Source of the DNA: Ureibacillus chungkukjangi
Lineage (GTDB): Bacteria; Bacillota; Bacilli; Bacillales_A; Planococcaceae
Assembly (NCBI RefSeq): GCF_003217295.1
Contig: NZ_QJTJ01000003.1
Location: 1 to 64,000, forward strand
DNA: 64,000 nucleotides
Direction of reading: 5' to 3'
Positions within the stretch are counted from its first letter, which is position 1; each line of letters starts with the position of its first letter. Positions 37,308-47,900 of the stretch are shown here, in pieces. Both the position numbers and the translations under genes were made by a program. Below the pieces are notes generated by a model, which saw only the letters and a program-made list of their open reading frames with translations, had not been told where the DNA came from and did no database searches.

Positions 37308-39002
37308 ATGAACATTGACTTTCAAGAATTACTACAAGAAAAAGAATATCTGGACAAGGTAACAGAAGTTGAATCATATAATTATGAACTTCTTTTTGAA
37401 TTGAGAAATGGTTATCAAATACCATTAACGATAACTTTTAGTCCATTGTTTCCAGCACAATTACCAGTTGTTCATATCAATGAAAAGTATCACAATATAC
37501 CTGACATCCCACACGTTATGAGTAGTGGACTAGTTTGCTTTTTGGATAAAGAGGGAGTTATTTGGAGTGATATTCCCGAAAGAATACTTGATTTTGTTTT
37601 TGATAGAGTTGAACGGGTATTAATTTCAAACTCGCCGCAAATGGAATACCATAGGGAATTTAGTTATTATTTTGGAACCTTAGAAAAGACAGAGCCTGTT
37701 TTTTCAGTTTACACTCCTGAAGATGAACCAAAGGAAATTTCTGTTTTGGCAATGGGGGGGAAACCATTTGCCTTTTTAACTGACGATGTGGAGTCTAGAT
37801 CATTATTAAGTAAGTTATTAAATGCGAACATCAATTCCTACAATCTGGATAAGGCATATTATATTCCATTAGATTATACGTATAAGGGTAAGGTTCCTCA
37901 GTTTGACAGATTTTGGAGTAATGGAGAAATAACAAATATTATTAGAGATCATATATCTGACGATACATTATTAAAGATAGCAAAGTTTTCAATGAATAAA
38001 AAAAGATACTTTTATTTACTAAGAATTCCATTATTGACGGGTGACCAAGCAATTATTGGATTATGGTACGAAAGGGTAAATCATTCTCTTTCAAAAAAAG
38101 TAATTCCGCTTATAGATGACAGTATTGTTGATGATTTTGTTGTGACACCTTTGTTTGTTTTTAGAAATGATGACACCACATTAATAGAAAGAGGCGGTGG
38201 GATAAAGAAGCCTCTTAACGTCTTATTAGTAGGCTGTGGATCTGTGGGTAGTGATTTATTATTTATGTTAGCACGCTCTGGAATAAAGCATTTTACCTTG
38301 ATAGACGATGATAAGATGGAAATCGAAAACTCATATCGACATTTTCTCGGTATGAATAAATCCATTGAGCGTAAACCAAAAGTTAAACTGTTAAAAGAAG
38401 AATTTGAAAATAGATACCCTAATGTACAAATTCAAGCAATTGAAAATGAAGTACTAGATACAATTGAAAATGGAGAAATAGAACTAAATGATTTTGATTT
38501 GATATTAGTAGCAATAGGTGATCCAAATATAGAAAGAAGTCTAAATAAACTTATTTTAGAGTCATCAACTCCAGCAATTTTCACTTGGGTCGAAGCGTAT
38601 GGAATAGGTGGACATGCACTTGTAGTTAATAACGGAGAAAAAGGCTGTTATGAATGCTTAATAGATAGTGAATTAAGGTTGTATTCATCTTTTGCTGGTA
38701 AGAGTGACGTACCATTTATCAAAAATATGAATGGGTGTGCTGGTTCTTTTACACCATATGGAAGTATTGATTCTATGGAAACAGCATTGCTTGCTTCGAG
38801 GTTAGTTTTAAGATTATTAGATAATGATATTAAAGGAAATCCTCTCGTTTCATGGAAGGGATCGTCAAAAGTATTTGAAGAGAGTGGGTTTCTAACTTCT
38901 GACCGGTATAATCAGCCAAAGGATATTTTAAATCAGGATGACTATGAATATATTAATAGAAGTTGTAAGGTCTGTTCTAACTTAAAGGACGTGGCTTATT
39001 AA
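37308..39002 (+). CDS. cap2: CBASS Cap2, E2-E1 fusion protein
   Basis: 564-aa ubiquitin-transfer-like enzyme that conjugates the CD-NTase C-terminus to targets and primes it for signalling. The N-terminal E2-like domain has catalytic candidate Cys77 (SGLVCFLD). The C-terminal E1/ThiF domain has the nucleotide loop GCGSVG (309-314), LIDDD, and candidate catalytic Cys477 (MNGCAGSFTPYG). CYEC (447/450) and CKVC (553/556) form a likely zinc site. Gene order CD-NTase-cap2-cap3 defines type II CBASS. Confidence 0.92.
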   Translation: MNIDFQELLQEKEYLDKVTEVESYNYELLFELRNGYQIPLTITFSPLFPAQLPVVHINEKYHNIPDIPHVMSSGLVCFLDKEGVIWSDIPERILDFVFDRVERVLISNSPQMEYHREFSYYFGTLEKTEPVFSVYTPEDEPKEISVLAMGGKPFAFLTDDVESRSLLSKLLNANINSYNLDKAYYIPLDYTYKGKVPQFDRFWSNGEITNIIRDHISDDTLLKIAKFSMNKKRYFYLLRIPLLTGDQAIIGLWYERVNHSLSKKVIPLIDDSIVDDFVVTPLFVFRNDDTTLIERGGGIKKPLNVLLVGCGSVGSDLLFMLARSGIKHFTLIDDDKMEIENSYRHFLGMNKSIERKPKVKLLKEEFENRYPNVQIQAIENEVLDTIENGEIELNDFDLILVAIGDPNIERSLNKLILESSTPAIFTWVEAYGIGGHALVVNNGEKGCYECLIDSELRLYSSFAGKSDVPFIKNMNGCAGSFTPYGSIDSMETALLASRLVLRLLDNDIKGNPLVSWKGSSKVFEESGFLTSDRYNQPKDILNQDDYEYINRSCKVCSNLKDVAY

Positions 39003-39003
39003 C

Positions 39004-39501
39004 ATGATCAGTATTGAATGGGGAAATATTGTAATCGAGATTGAAGAGCAAGTCATTAAAGTAATTCAAAATATGCGTCAAGATAGTCCTACTGATAAAG
39101 AATCAGGAGGGATGTTAATAGGCTCAATACTAACTGACAGTAATGATTTTGTCATTAGGGACTACACTTTTCCTCAAAAGGAGGACTACCAATCAAGGTA
39201 TAGGTTTATTCGAAGGGAAAAGAGTCATAACGCTTTATTACAAAAGAAGTGGAAGGAAAGCAACAATACTGTAATGTATCTGGGTGAATGGCATACTCAT
39301 CCTGAAATGGACCCTCACTATTCACTGCAGGATATTAGAAATTGGAGAAGATTATTAAGAAAATCGAAAACATTTTCTGATTATTTGGTGTTTATTATTG
39401 GTGGTATAAGCATTTATAGGGTTTGGATCGGTAGCCGTGAAAATGGAGATATAGAATTAGTATATGAAGGAGCATACAATGAAAGTAATAAATTCAATTA
39501 A
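39004..39501 (+). CDS. cap3: CBASS Cap3, JAB/JAMM isopeptidase
   Basis: 165-aa metalloprotease that removes CD-NTase from Cap2-made conjugates. The complete JAMM motif is present: Glu33 (KESGGMLIG) and HTHPEMDPHYSLQD with His97, His99, Ser107 and Asp110. It starts one base after the cap2 stop and overlaps the effector gene by 23 bp, so the operon is translationally tight. Confidence 0.93.
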   Translation: MISIEWGNIVIEIEEQVIKVIQNMRQDSPTDKESGGMLIGSILTDSNDFVIRDYTFPQKEDYQSRYRFIRREKSHNALLQKKWKESNNTVMYLGEWHTHPEMDPHYSLQDIRNWRRLLRKSKTFSDYLVFIIGGISIYRVWIGSRENGDIELVYEGAYNESNKFN

Positions 39502-40426
39502 AGAGTTATTTACACTTATACAAAATGACCCTATCACTTCGATAATAATGCTACTTATATTAATTTTTTCTAGTATTATTCTGTACAAAAAATGGGGCTG
39601 GCTACAAATCGCATATAACTGGGTTATTAATCATGTTTTGTGCTTTATGAAAAGAGAATTCATTATGTTAGCCACGTTTACAAAGAAAGAGGCAAATTTT
39701 ACTAGTGTAAAGAGAGAGTATCAGGAAAAGGGATGTTTATATATAACACATAATTTTCTAAAAAAATTTAAAGTAGATGGAAGCATTAATGATACAGAAC
39801 TTCAGAAAATACTAAAAAAGAAAAAGTCCAAAATGAAAACAGCAATAAAGCGTAGTAAAAACTCTAACTCGCTAATATATCTAGGGTTTCCCCATGTACC
39901 ACTTGCTTTTTTAGACGGATATCACTTTAAGAGCACGGACGACGCAATTCTCTACGAATATCAAGGAGAGGACTCTGAGTGCCTTGGAAAAGGATTTTAT
40001 GAACTGAAAAGAAAGTATAACACTGACATGAAATTAGTTAGTAATTATAATTCACAAATTAGGTATGACAATGAGGTTGCATTAAAAATAGAACAATCGT
40101 TTTCAATAATGGATGAGGGGATAAAAAATGTATCTGGAACCTCGCAAGTGATTTCATTGGGTTTAGAAAATCCTAACCGCTGGACTATTACTAATTATGC
40201 TCAAATTGAATTATATCAAAATAGGTTTTTAGAATTACTATCAAAATTAAAAGAGAACGGTGTTAATAAGGTTCATTTATTTGCTACTACACCTGTTTCA
40301 TTAAGTTTTAGTTTAGGTAGAATAGTGGAGCATTATCACCCTGAAATAATAGTATATAACTACAATAACAATGCGTATGACTGGGCAATTAATTTAAGAA
40401 CAGAAGAGATTATAACATTTGATTAG
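39479..40426 (+). CDS. CBASS effector: N-terminal membrane anchor plus SAVED domain
   Basis: 315-aa effector. A hydrophobic helix (SIIMLLILIFSSIILY, about 21-36) and a second moderately hydrophobic stretch (about 42-57) precede a SAVED cyclic-nucleotide sensor (about 120-315). The two CARF-like halves of SAVED are visible as IYLGFPHVPLAFLDG...LYEY (about 131-162) and VHLFATTPVSLSFSLGR...VYNY (about 262-296). This resembles the TM-SAVED class (Cap14). Activation would be expected to damage the membrane. ATG 39479 follows AAGGAG; the longer 39464 frame lacks a site. Confidence 0.85.
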   Translation: MKVINSIKELFTLIQNDPITSIIMLLILIFSSIILYKKWGWLQIAYNWVINHVLCFMKREFIMLATFTKKEANFTSVKREYQEKGCLYITHNFLKKFKVDGSINDTELQKILKKKKSKMKTAIKRSKNSNSLIYLGFPHVPLAFLDGYHFKSTDDAILYEYQGEDSECLGKGFYELKRKYNTDMKLVSNYNSQIRYDNEVALKIEQSFSIMDEGIKNVSGTSQVISLGLENPNRWTITNYAQIELYQNRFLELLSKLKENGVNKVHLFATTPVSLSFSLGRIVEHYHPEIIVYNYNNNAYDWAINLRTEEIITFD

Positions 40427-40766
40427 CAAATATTGACTAAAGGGAGAATAGATAGTAGTGCTATCATTCTTCTTTTTTGTTTAATTAATATAAATGGTAA
40501 ATAGGGTATAAAATTACAGATTTAAAATGGATACAGTTATAATAGTTTTTTCGAAGGTTTATCGTCCTATAAGGGGGAAATAACCCTTAAATTCACCTAG
40601 AATGTGTTTGGATCATGTCTCAGTGTTTTTATATATCCAATGTATCTATGACGGTTTAAACCCTTTCCAAATGGTATACCAACCTTTTATCTAATTAGGA
40701 AAATTACACCAAATTGAATATAATAGAAGTAGCAAGTTCTAGTGAAACCATTCGGGGGTGACTACC
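40427..40766. other. Intergenic region after the CBASS operon
   Basis: Contains the CBASS terminator and AT-rich sequence with no gene. The GGGGG ribosome-binding site of the PLD gene ends it. Confidence 0.6.
40443..40481 (+). terminator. Terminator of the CBASS operon
   Basis: GAATAGATAG pairs with CTATCATTC (one bulge or mismatch) around a short loop, followed by TTCTTTTTTG. Confidence 0.75.
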
Positions 40767-41966
40767 GTGTCAATCAATCTTATTAGCAAAGACTTTGGGG
40801 AAAAGTTTTATAGTTTACTCGATTCAACTGAGAAACAAATCAATATTATTTCACCATTCATAGGGCTTAAAACCGCCTTTGGCTTGGCTGAGTGGATAGA
40901 AAGTCAAGACAATATTAAGTGCTGCATAATTACCCGCTTCAACAGGGAGGAATTTATAAGAGGTGCAAGTAGTATTGAAGGATTAGAACATCTTGTAAGA
41001 GCAGGTGCTGAACTTTATGCATTACAGAATTTACATACAAAATTATATATTTTTGATGATCAGTCAGTGATTATGGGGTCAGCAAATTTTACTTTTAGTG
41101 GGTTCTATAAAAATCATGAGTTTGGTCTATATATGGAAAACGAAAGCGACTTCACCAAGCAATGCCAAGATTATTTTGACGGCCTACTTGGTAAACTGAA
41201 ATCAGATGGAGATTGGAAAATTTCACTTGAAAGAATTTTAAGAGAAAGACACTATGTTAATGAAAGTATTAAAAATCTTAAAGGTAAGAAGGGTTTGAAT
41301 GAATTCAATATTGCTAAGTGGGGAGCGGTATTAAATGATGTTCCGCAGCCAACACCGCCAAATGGGGATGAAACTGATATCTTAGAAGATGCTATCAGTG
41401 ATATTACAGTTAATAGTGGAAAAACAGGGATATGGCTTAAGTTTGAGGGAACAAGTCAAGCGAGAATCCGTAATGATGAAGTTTATCTTAAAAGAAAAAG
41501 AAGAATTAATGAATATGTTAACCGAACATTTTTCCCAAGGAAACCTACTGGCATCAAGGCTGGTGACACTATTTTCTTAACCGTTGTAAGTAAAGATAAG
41601 GATGGAATTGAAGTCCCTATTATTATTGGCTATGCAGAAGCCAAAGGTTTTATCGAAAGCAACAAAATTAATGATACTGATAGTAAGTATCTTAAATGGA
41701 ATAATAGATTTCCGTATTATATAGAATATACTAACGGAAAGTTTTTAAATGACAGTATTATGTACGGAATTTCTTTGAATGAGTTATATAGGGAATTAAA
41801 CCATAAGGTCTACCCCGCTACAGTTAATCAACCAAATATAAAAATTGAAAATATAAAGAAAAGACATCATCAAAAATCACATATCCAAATAACTGAATTT
41901 GCAAAAGAGTATTTAATTAAAAAACTTAATCTTTTATTTGATAAACACGGGTATGAAGAACTATAA
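40767..41966 (+). CDS. PLD-family nuclease-like protein with C-terminal PUA/EVE-like region
   Basis: 399-aa protein. The N-terminal phospholipase D-like domain has one HKD motif (LHTKLYIFD, His90/Lys92, then GSANFT), so it would need a dimer for an active site. The C-terminal half (about 215-330), with GDTIFLTVVSKD and IIIGYAEAKG, looks like a PUA/EVE-type small-molecule or modified-base binding fold; that part is a guess. GTG 40767 is eight bases after GGGGG; GTG 40758 is the alternative. It sits between CBASS and hsdM with its own terminator. Confidence 0.7.
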   Translation: MSINLISKDFGEKFYSLLDSTEKQINIISPFIGLKTAFGLAEWIESQDNIKCCIITRFNREEFIRGASSIEGLEHLVRAGAELYALQNLHTKLYIFDDQSVIMGSANFTFSGFYKNHEFGLYMENESDFTKQCQDYFDGLLGKLKSDGDWKISLERILRERHYVNESIKNLKGKKGLNEFNIAKWGAVLNDVPQPTPPNGDETDILEDAISDITVNSGKTGIWLKFEGTSQARIRNDEVYLKRKRRINEYVNRTFFPRKPTGIKAGDTIFLTVVSKDKDGIEVPIIIGYAEAKGFIESNKINDTDSKYLKWNNRFPYYIEYTNGKFLNDSIMYGISLNELYRELNHKVYPATVNQPNIKIENIKKRHHQKSHIQITEFAKEYLIKKLNLLFDKHGYEEL

Positions 41967-41986
41967 AATATATTTTTTAGCCTCTG

Positions 41987-42017
41987 AAAGGACAGAAAAG
42001 TTATTCTGTTCTTTTTG
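41987..42017 (+). terminator. Terminator of the PLD gene
   Basis: AAAGGACAGAA (41987-41997) and TTCTGTTCTTT with a six-base loop, followed by TT. Confidence 0.8.
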
Positions 42018-42136
42018 TTTGTCATTAAAATACTACGAAATATTGGAATTTCTATTTTGCAGAGAGTTGGATTAAAGGTATGATAAAATAGTAGGTATAT
42101 GGAAATATAAAGAAGTTTAGGTCGGAGGTTTCAAAA

Positions 42137-43687
42137 TTGACTGTAAAAGCAGATATAGAGTTCCAGAAAGACTTATTTGAAGCAGCAAATAAAATGCGGG
42201 GTAGTGTTGCACCTGCTGATTATAAACATTATGTATTACCTTTGATATTTCTCAGGTATTTATCGAATAAATATGAACAACGCCGTATGCAATTAGAAAT
42301 AATGGTAAAAGATCCAAAGAGCGATTGGTTTACAGAGGATACAGAAACACAAATGGTAATAATTGATGACCATGACCAGTATAAGGCTGAGAATGTGTTT
42401 GTAGTGCCAGAAGAGGCACAATGGTCTTTTATAATGTCAAATGCTAAACAACCAAATATAAAAGAAATACTAGATAATGCAATGAAACGAATTGAAGAAG
42501 AGAACCCTGAACTAGAAGGAATGTTACCAAGAATTTTTCAAGGTTCAAATCTTCCTGCTGAAAATATCGCAGGACTAATTGAAGTTTTCTCCCGTGATGT
42601 ATTTAGTGCTAGAGCCAATGAGAGTGTGGATGTATTAGGGAGAACTTATGAATATTTTATCGGCTCATTTGCCTCTTCAGAGGGAAATAGAGGAGGAGAA
42701 TTCTTCACGCCATCAAGTATAGTAAATCTGTTAGTTGCAATGCTTGAACCTATTAGTGGTAAAGTATTTGACCCTGCATGTGGTAGTGGTGGTATGTTCA
42801 TTCAAAGTGAGGAATATTCACCACGTAAGAAAGCACTTTCCTTTTATGGGCAAGAAAATGTAACAACAACAGTACGTCTTGGAAAAATGAATGTTTTACT
42901 TCATGGGATAAATGCTGATATCCAATTGGGGGATTCTTTATTAAACGACCAGTTTCCAGAATTAAAGGCGGATTATGTAATTGCAAATCCCCCATTTAAC
43001 CAGAAAGATTGGGGTGCAGATAGAATTGCAAAGAATGACCCTAGATTAATTGGTCCAGTAACTAATAGTAATGCCAACTATATGTGGATGCAGCACTTTC
43101 TATTTCATTTAAACGATAATGGTACGGCAGGATTTGTTATGGCAAATGGGGCAATGACCACTAATCAGAAAGAAGAAAAGGATGTAAAACAAAAGTTAAT
43201 TGATGAAGGTATTGTCGATTGTATAGTTCAACTTCCTGATAAGTTATTCTTTACAACAGGAATACCCTGCTGCCTTTTTTTCTTAAGCAAAAATAGGATA
43301 GGTGGAAAAGGTTTTAGATCTCGCAAAGATGAAATACTCTTTATCGATGCTCGAAAAATGGGTGCTCTAGTTAGCCGTAAGCAAAAAGCGCTATCTCAAG
43401 TAGAAATTAATAGTATTTCCAAAATTTATCATAACTTTAAAAATGAAGGGGAAAGTCCTTATGAAGATATACCGGGATTATGTAAAGTAGTAAAAATTGA
43501 TGACGTAAAACAAGCAGATTATAAACTAAATCCGGGAATATATGTTGGTACGGAAATTATTGAACAAGAAGAAGTACCATTTGAAGAAAAAATGTTTGAA
43601 TTAACACAAAAATTGTTAGAGCAATTTCATGAATCTAATAAACTGCAAGAGAAAATCAAGAAGGACTTAGAGGAGATAATCCAATGA
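42137..43687 (+). CDS. hsdM: Type I restriction-modification system, methyltransferase subunit HsdM
   Basis: 516-aa N6-adenine methyltransferase subunit. The helical N-terminal HsdM domain (about 10-140) is followed by the SAM motif FDPACGSGGMF (about 215) and catalytic motif NPPF (about 283). It starts with TTG after GGAGG; TVKADIEFQKDLFEAANKMRG is the usual family N-terminus. The last four bases overlap hsdS (ATGA). It pairs with HsdS for modification and adds HsdR for restriction. Confidence 0.96.
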   Translation: MTVKADIEFQKDLFEAANKMRGSVAPADYKHYVLPLIFLRYLSNKYEQRRMQLEIMVKDPKSDWFTEDTETQMVIIDDHDQYKAENVFVVPEEAQWSFIMSNAKQPNIKEILDNAMKRIEEENPELEGMLPRIFQGSNLPAENIAGLIEVFSRDVFSARANESVDVLGRTYEYFIGSFASSEGNRGGEFFTPSSIVNLLVAMLEPISGKVFDPACGSGGMFIQSEEYSPRKKALSFYGQENVTTTVRLGKMNVLLHGINADIQLGDSLLNDQFPELKADYVIANPPFNQKDWGADRIAKNDPRLIGPVTNSNANYMWMQHFLFHLNDNGTAGFVMANGAMTTNQKEEKDVKQKLIDEGIVDCIVQLPDKLFFTTGIPCCLFFLSKNRIGGKGFRSRKDEILFIDARKMGALVSRKQKALSQVEINSISKIYHNFKNEGESPYEDIPGLCKVVKIDDVKQADYKLNPGIYVGTEIIEQEEVPFEEKMFELTQKLLEQFHESNKLQEKIKKDLEEIIQ

Positions 43688-44946
43688 GTAAATGGTCAAT
43701 GGAAAGGTTAGAAGATATTTGTTTAAAGATAACCGATGGGGCACACAATAGCCCTCCAACTGTACAGGATTCAGGATACTTAATGGCATCTGTAAAGGAC
43801 ATGACACAATTTGGATTCAATCTATCAACTTGTAGAAATATTGGAGCAACCGATTATGAAAACTTAATTAAACAAGGGTGTCAGCCAGAAATAAACGATG
43901 TTCTAATCGCAAAAGATGGTAATAGTTGTTTGGAAACAGTATTAGTTCAGCGTGAATTTCAACCAATTGTGTTACTATCCTCGGTTGCAATACTTAGACC
44001 AGATAAATCAAAAGTTCTTCCTGACTACCTTGCATTATTCTTATCTGAAAAAGAAAATATTAGAAATATGAAGGAGTCATTAGTCTCAGGTTCAGCAATT
44101 CCAAGGGTTATTTTAAAAGCGTTTAGAGAGTACAAAATACCCCTTCCTCCAATTGATATACAGGAAAAGATTGTATCTATCATTGGAGCCGTCAATAGAA
44201 AAATTGAATTGGCTCTATTAATGAATCAAACTTTAGAAGAAATGGGATATGAACTATATAAACATTATTTTATTAAGTTTGAACCTTTTACTAATCAAAA
44301 ATTTATTAATACAGAGTTAGGATTGATTCCTGAAAGTTGGAAAGAAGTAGAGATTGGTAAGGCTGTTAAAGTTTTAGGAGGTGGAACACCCAAAACAAGC
44401 GTTGAGGAATATTGGGAAAATGGGACAATTAATTGGTTCTCACCCACAGACTTAACATCTCAAAAATCACTCTTTATTACTAAATCTGCGAAAAAGATTA
44501 CGCAACTTGGTCTTGAGAAAAGTTCAACTAAATTATTTCCCCCCTATAGTGTGATGATGACAAGCCGTGCAACTATTGGTGAAATTTCTATTAATAGGGA
44601 AGAATCTTGTACAAACCAAGGATTTATTACTTTAATTCCAAATGATAAGTATTCTATATATCAATTATATTATTGGTTAAAGACAAACATGGACTTAATC
44701 TTGTCTATTTCTAATGGGAGTACATTTAAAGAGGTAAGCAAAACAAATTTTAAAAAGTTATTAATATTAGAGGCAGTTGGAATTGAGGAATTTACTGAGA
44801 AATGCAAAAATATTTTCGATCAAATTGAGGGTAATCTAATTGAAATTCAATATTTAACTGAGATAAAGGAATATCTCCTTCCTCGTTTACTATCAGGAGA
44901 ATTAGATTTATTAGAGGTTGAAAAACAATTAGAAGAACTTAAATAA
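43684..44946 (+). CDS. hsdS: Type I restriction-modification system, specificity subunit HsdS
   Basis: 420-aa DNA-recognition subunit with two target recognition domains (about 1-150 and 215-370). They are separated by conserved helices (IDIQEKIVSIIGAVNRKIEL, about 158-177) and closed by the C-terminal LLPRLLSGELDL helix. The two TRDs imply a bipartite target, which cannot be read from sequence. The gene overlaps hsdM by 4 bp. No inverted hsdS copies are nearby, so no sign of phase-variable shuffling. Confidence 0.95.
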   Translation: MSKWSMERLEDICLKITDGAHNSPPTVQDSGYLMASVKDMTQFGFNLSTCRNIGATDYENLIKQGCQPEINDVLIAKDGNSCLETVLVQREFQPIVLLSSVAILRPDKSKVLPDYLALFLSEKENIRNMKESLVSGSAIPRVILKAFREYKIPLPPIDIQEKIVSIIGAVNRKIELALLMNQTLEEMGYELYKHYFIKFEPFTNQKFINTELGLIPESWKEVEIGKAVKVLGGGTPKTSVEEYWENGTINWFSPTDLTSQKSLFITKSAKKITQLGLEKSSTKLFPPYSVMMTSRATIGEISINREESCTNQGFITLIPNDKYSIYQLYYWLKTNMDLILSISNGSTFKEVSKTNFKKLLILEAVGIEEFTEKCKNIFDQIEGNLIEIQYLTEIKEYLLPRLLSGELDLLEVEKQLEELK

Positions 44947-44980
44947 TAAATGCCATTATATATGTTGGAGGTGCTTAATA

Positions 44981-47900
44981 ATGTCCAGACCTCTAGGTGA
45001 ATCAGCATTCGAAGAAACTACGATAGAGAGATTAAAAAGAATTGGTTATGAATATCTTCATGCACAAGAATTGTTTCAGCGTGGCGAACGAGAACAATTG
45101 CAAGAGGTAGTATTATTTAATAGGCTTGAAGCCTTCTTAAAGAAGACTTACCCTACTATACCAGAGCAAGAAATAAGGCGACTGATAAGTATATTTACAT
45201 CGCCTGATGGAGTTAATTTAATACAGAGAAATCAAGCATTTCATCAAATGTTAGTTAAGGGAGTAGAATTCAATTTTGAATTGAACGGTGAGACTTTTAC
45301 TCCTCACGTTTTTCCAATCGATTGGAATACTCCAGAAAACAATGATTTTCTTGTTGTTAATCAACTTTCAATTGAAGGAAGAATGTCTAGAAGACCGGAT
45401 ATAGTTTTATATGTTAATGGGCTTCCACTCATTGTATTTGAATTAAAGAATCCAAATAGTGAACAAGCAACTGTGAAAGATGCTTATACACAAATTCAAA
45501 ATTACACCTATGATATTTCACAACTTTTTAATTATAATGCTTTCACAGTAGTATCTGACAATGTTGAGACAAAACATGGGATGCCATTTGCTGATTATGA
45601 CTTCTTTGCTTCTTGGAAATCCATTGATGGAAGAAATGTAGATAACAATCGGGCCAATACAATGCGAACATTAGTTGAGGGATTGTTTCCTAAAGACCGC
45701 CTCCTCAATTATATTCAGAACTTTATAGTCTTCCTTAAAGCAGGAGATAAAACGAAGAAAATAGGGGCAAAATACCACCAATTTTTCGGGGTTAATTTTG
45801 CAGTTAGGGAAACTGTTCGTGCAACAAAGCCAGATGGAGATCGTAAAATTGGCGTTATGTATCATACGACTGGTTCGGGGAAATCATTGAGTATGCTTTT
45901 CTTTGCAGGTATTTTAAGTAGGCATTCTGAATTGAATAATCCTTCTATAGTGATTCAAGTGGACAGAAATGATTTAGACGAACAATTATATGATACTTTC
46001 GTTGAGGGTGAGTCATTAATTGGAAAGGTTGAACGAGCAAGTAGCACAGAAAAATTAAGAACGATTCTTAGAGGTGAAGCAACCCCGGTAGTATTTTCTA
46101 CAATTGAAAAATTTCGCTTAAAAGGCGAAGAAACAAAACACCCCGTACTTTCAGAACGGAGGAACATTGTAGTAATTGCTGATGAGGCACATCGTACGCA
46201 GTCAGGATTTGAAGGTGGTTATGCTGCTCAATTGCGTTTTGCACTTCCAAACGCCTCTCATATCGGTTTTACAGGAACACCAGTAGATTTTGTAGGAAAC
46301 AATACAGAAGAGATATTTGGACACACCATACATCGTTATGACATGGCACAGGCTGTTGCTGATAAAGCAACATTACCAATCTATTATGAAAGCCGACTTA
46401 TACCGCTTGATCTAACAGCAGAAGATATTGATGAACAATTTGAGGATATCTTTGTAGATAATGGTGAAGGTGACGAAACAGAAGGTTATAAAAGAAAATG
46501 GGCCGCTTTAGAAAAAGTTGTGGGAACTCCAAAACGGCTCAAACGCCTTGCAAACGACATCGTATCACATTTTAACTCAATGGCCAATCCTTTTCAAAAA
46601 GCAATGATCGTTTGTATGAGCCGCCAAATTGCTGCCGATTTATATGATTGTCTGAAAGAGGTAGAAGGCTGTCCCAAAATGGAAGTTATTATGACCGGGG
46701 ATGTTTCAAAAGATCCGCGCGAGTGGAGAGAAATTCAAGAAGGAAGCCAGTATTCACATATTAAGTCTAAGAAAGAACAAGAAGATGTTAAGGCTAAATT
46801 AAAGGACCCTGAAGACCCACTTAAATTTGTAATAGTTGTGGATATGTGGCTAACAGGTATGGACGCACAGCCGCTCTCATACCTGTATGTTGATAAGCCT
46901 ATGAAAGGGCATAATCTAATGCAAGCGATTGCTAGGGTTAACAGAGTTTTCCCCGGTAAAGAAGGTGGAATGGTTGTCGATTATATAGGGATTGCTACTT
47001 CTCTAAAAGAGGCAACTCACAAATATACAAAGGGCGGGGGAACGGGTAATCCTGCATATGATGTTGCTGAGGCCATTAGAATTTTTAATGAAAACTTAGA
47101 GTCTGTTAGAAACTATATCCCTTCAAATTTAGAGATAGACGGTTGGAGACATAAACCTCAAATAGATAGAGAAGATTTTATCGCTGATTTAGTAAATGTG
47201 CTATTAAGCAGCGATACAGAGGATTATATACAATATGCAACGAAATTAGAGAAATCCTATCAACTTGTTAAAAATCAGCCAGAAGTAATGGTTATTGCTG
47301 ACGAGGTAACTCTATATTTGATGTTAAAGGCTCAATTACGCAAGCATTTACGACCTCCCGGCGGTACTGCAGGTGGGAATAAGACATTAGAAGAGCAATT
47401 GTCAGCGTTATTAGATCAAAATTTATTAGCAAAAGAAACAGTAGATATTTTTAAAGTGGCAGGAATAGAACGGCAGGATATTAGTATTCTTGATGAGCAA
47501 TTTTTAGCCGATTTAACAAAGACAGAACATGAAGATCTACGGTTAAAATTACTTAAAAAACTTCTTGAGGACAAAATCAAAGTAACCTTTAAACAAGGAA
47601 GTCCACAAACAAAAACAATGCAAGAGTTACTAGAAAAAACATTAACTGAATACCACAATCGTGTTATTCAAGCAGCAGATGTCGTTCGCATGATGATAAA
47701 GATGCGTAAAGAAATGGAAGAAGAAATGCGCAAAAGACAGGACTTAGGCTTGTCTGAAGAAGAGATTGAATTTTACAAGGCAATTACCTCTTTGGAAGAA
47801 GGTGCATTTTCAAATGAGTTCCTAGCGAACTTAATACACAAAGTTGTTAATGAGTTAAAAAAGAGACTAGATGTTGATTGGACTAGCCCACACCGACAAG

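Noticed and set aside
43684-44946. Phase-variable hsdS
   Set aside because: No second hsdS, inverted repeats or adjacent recombinase; an ordinary two-TRD subunit.
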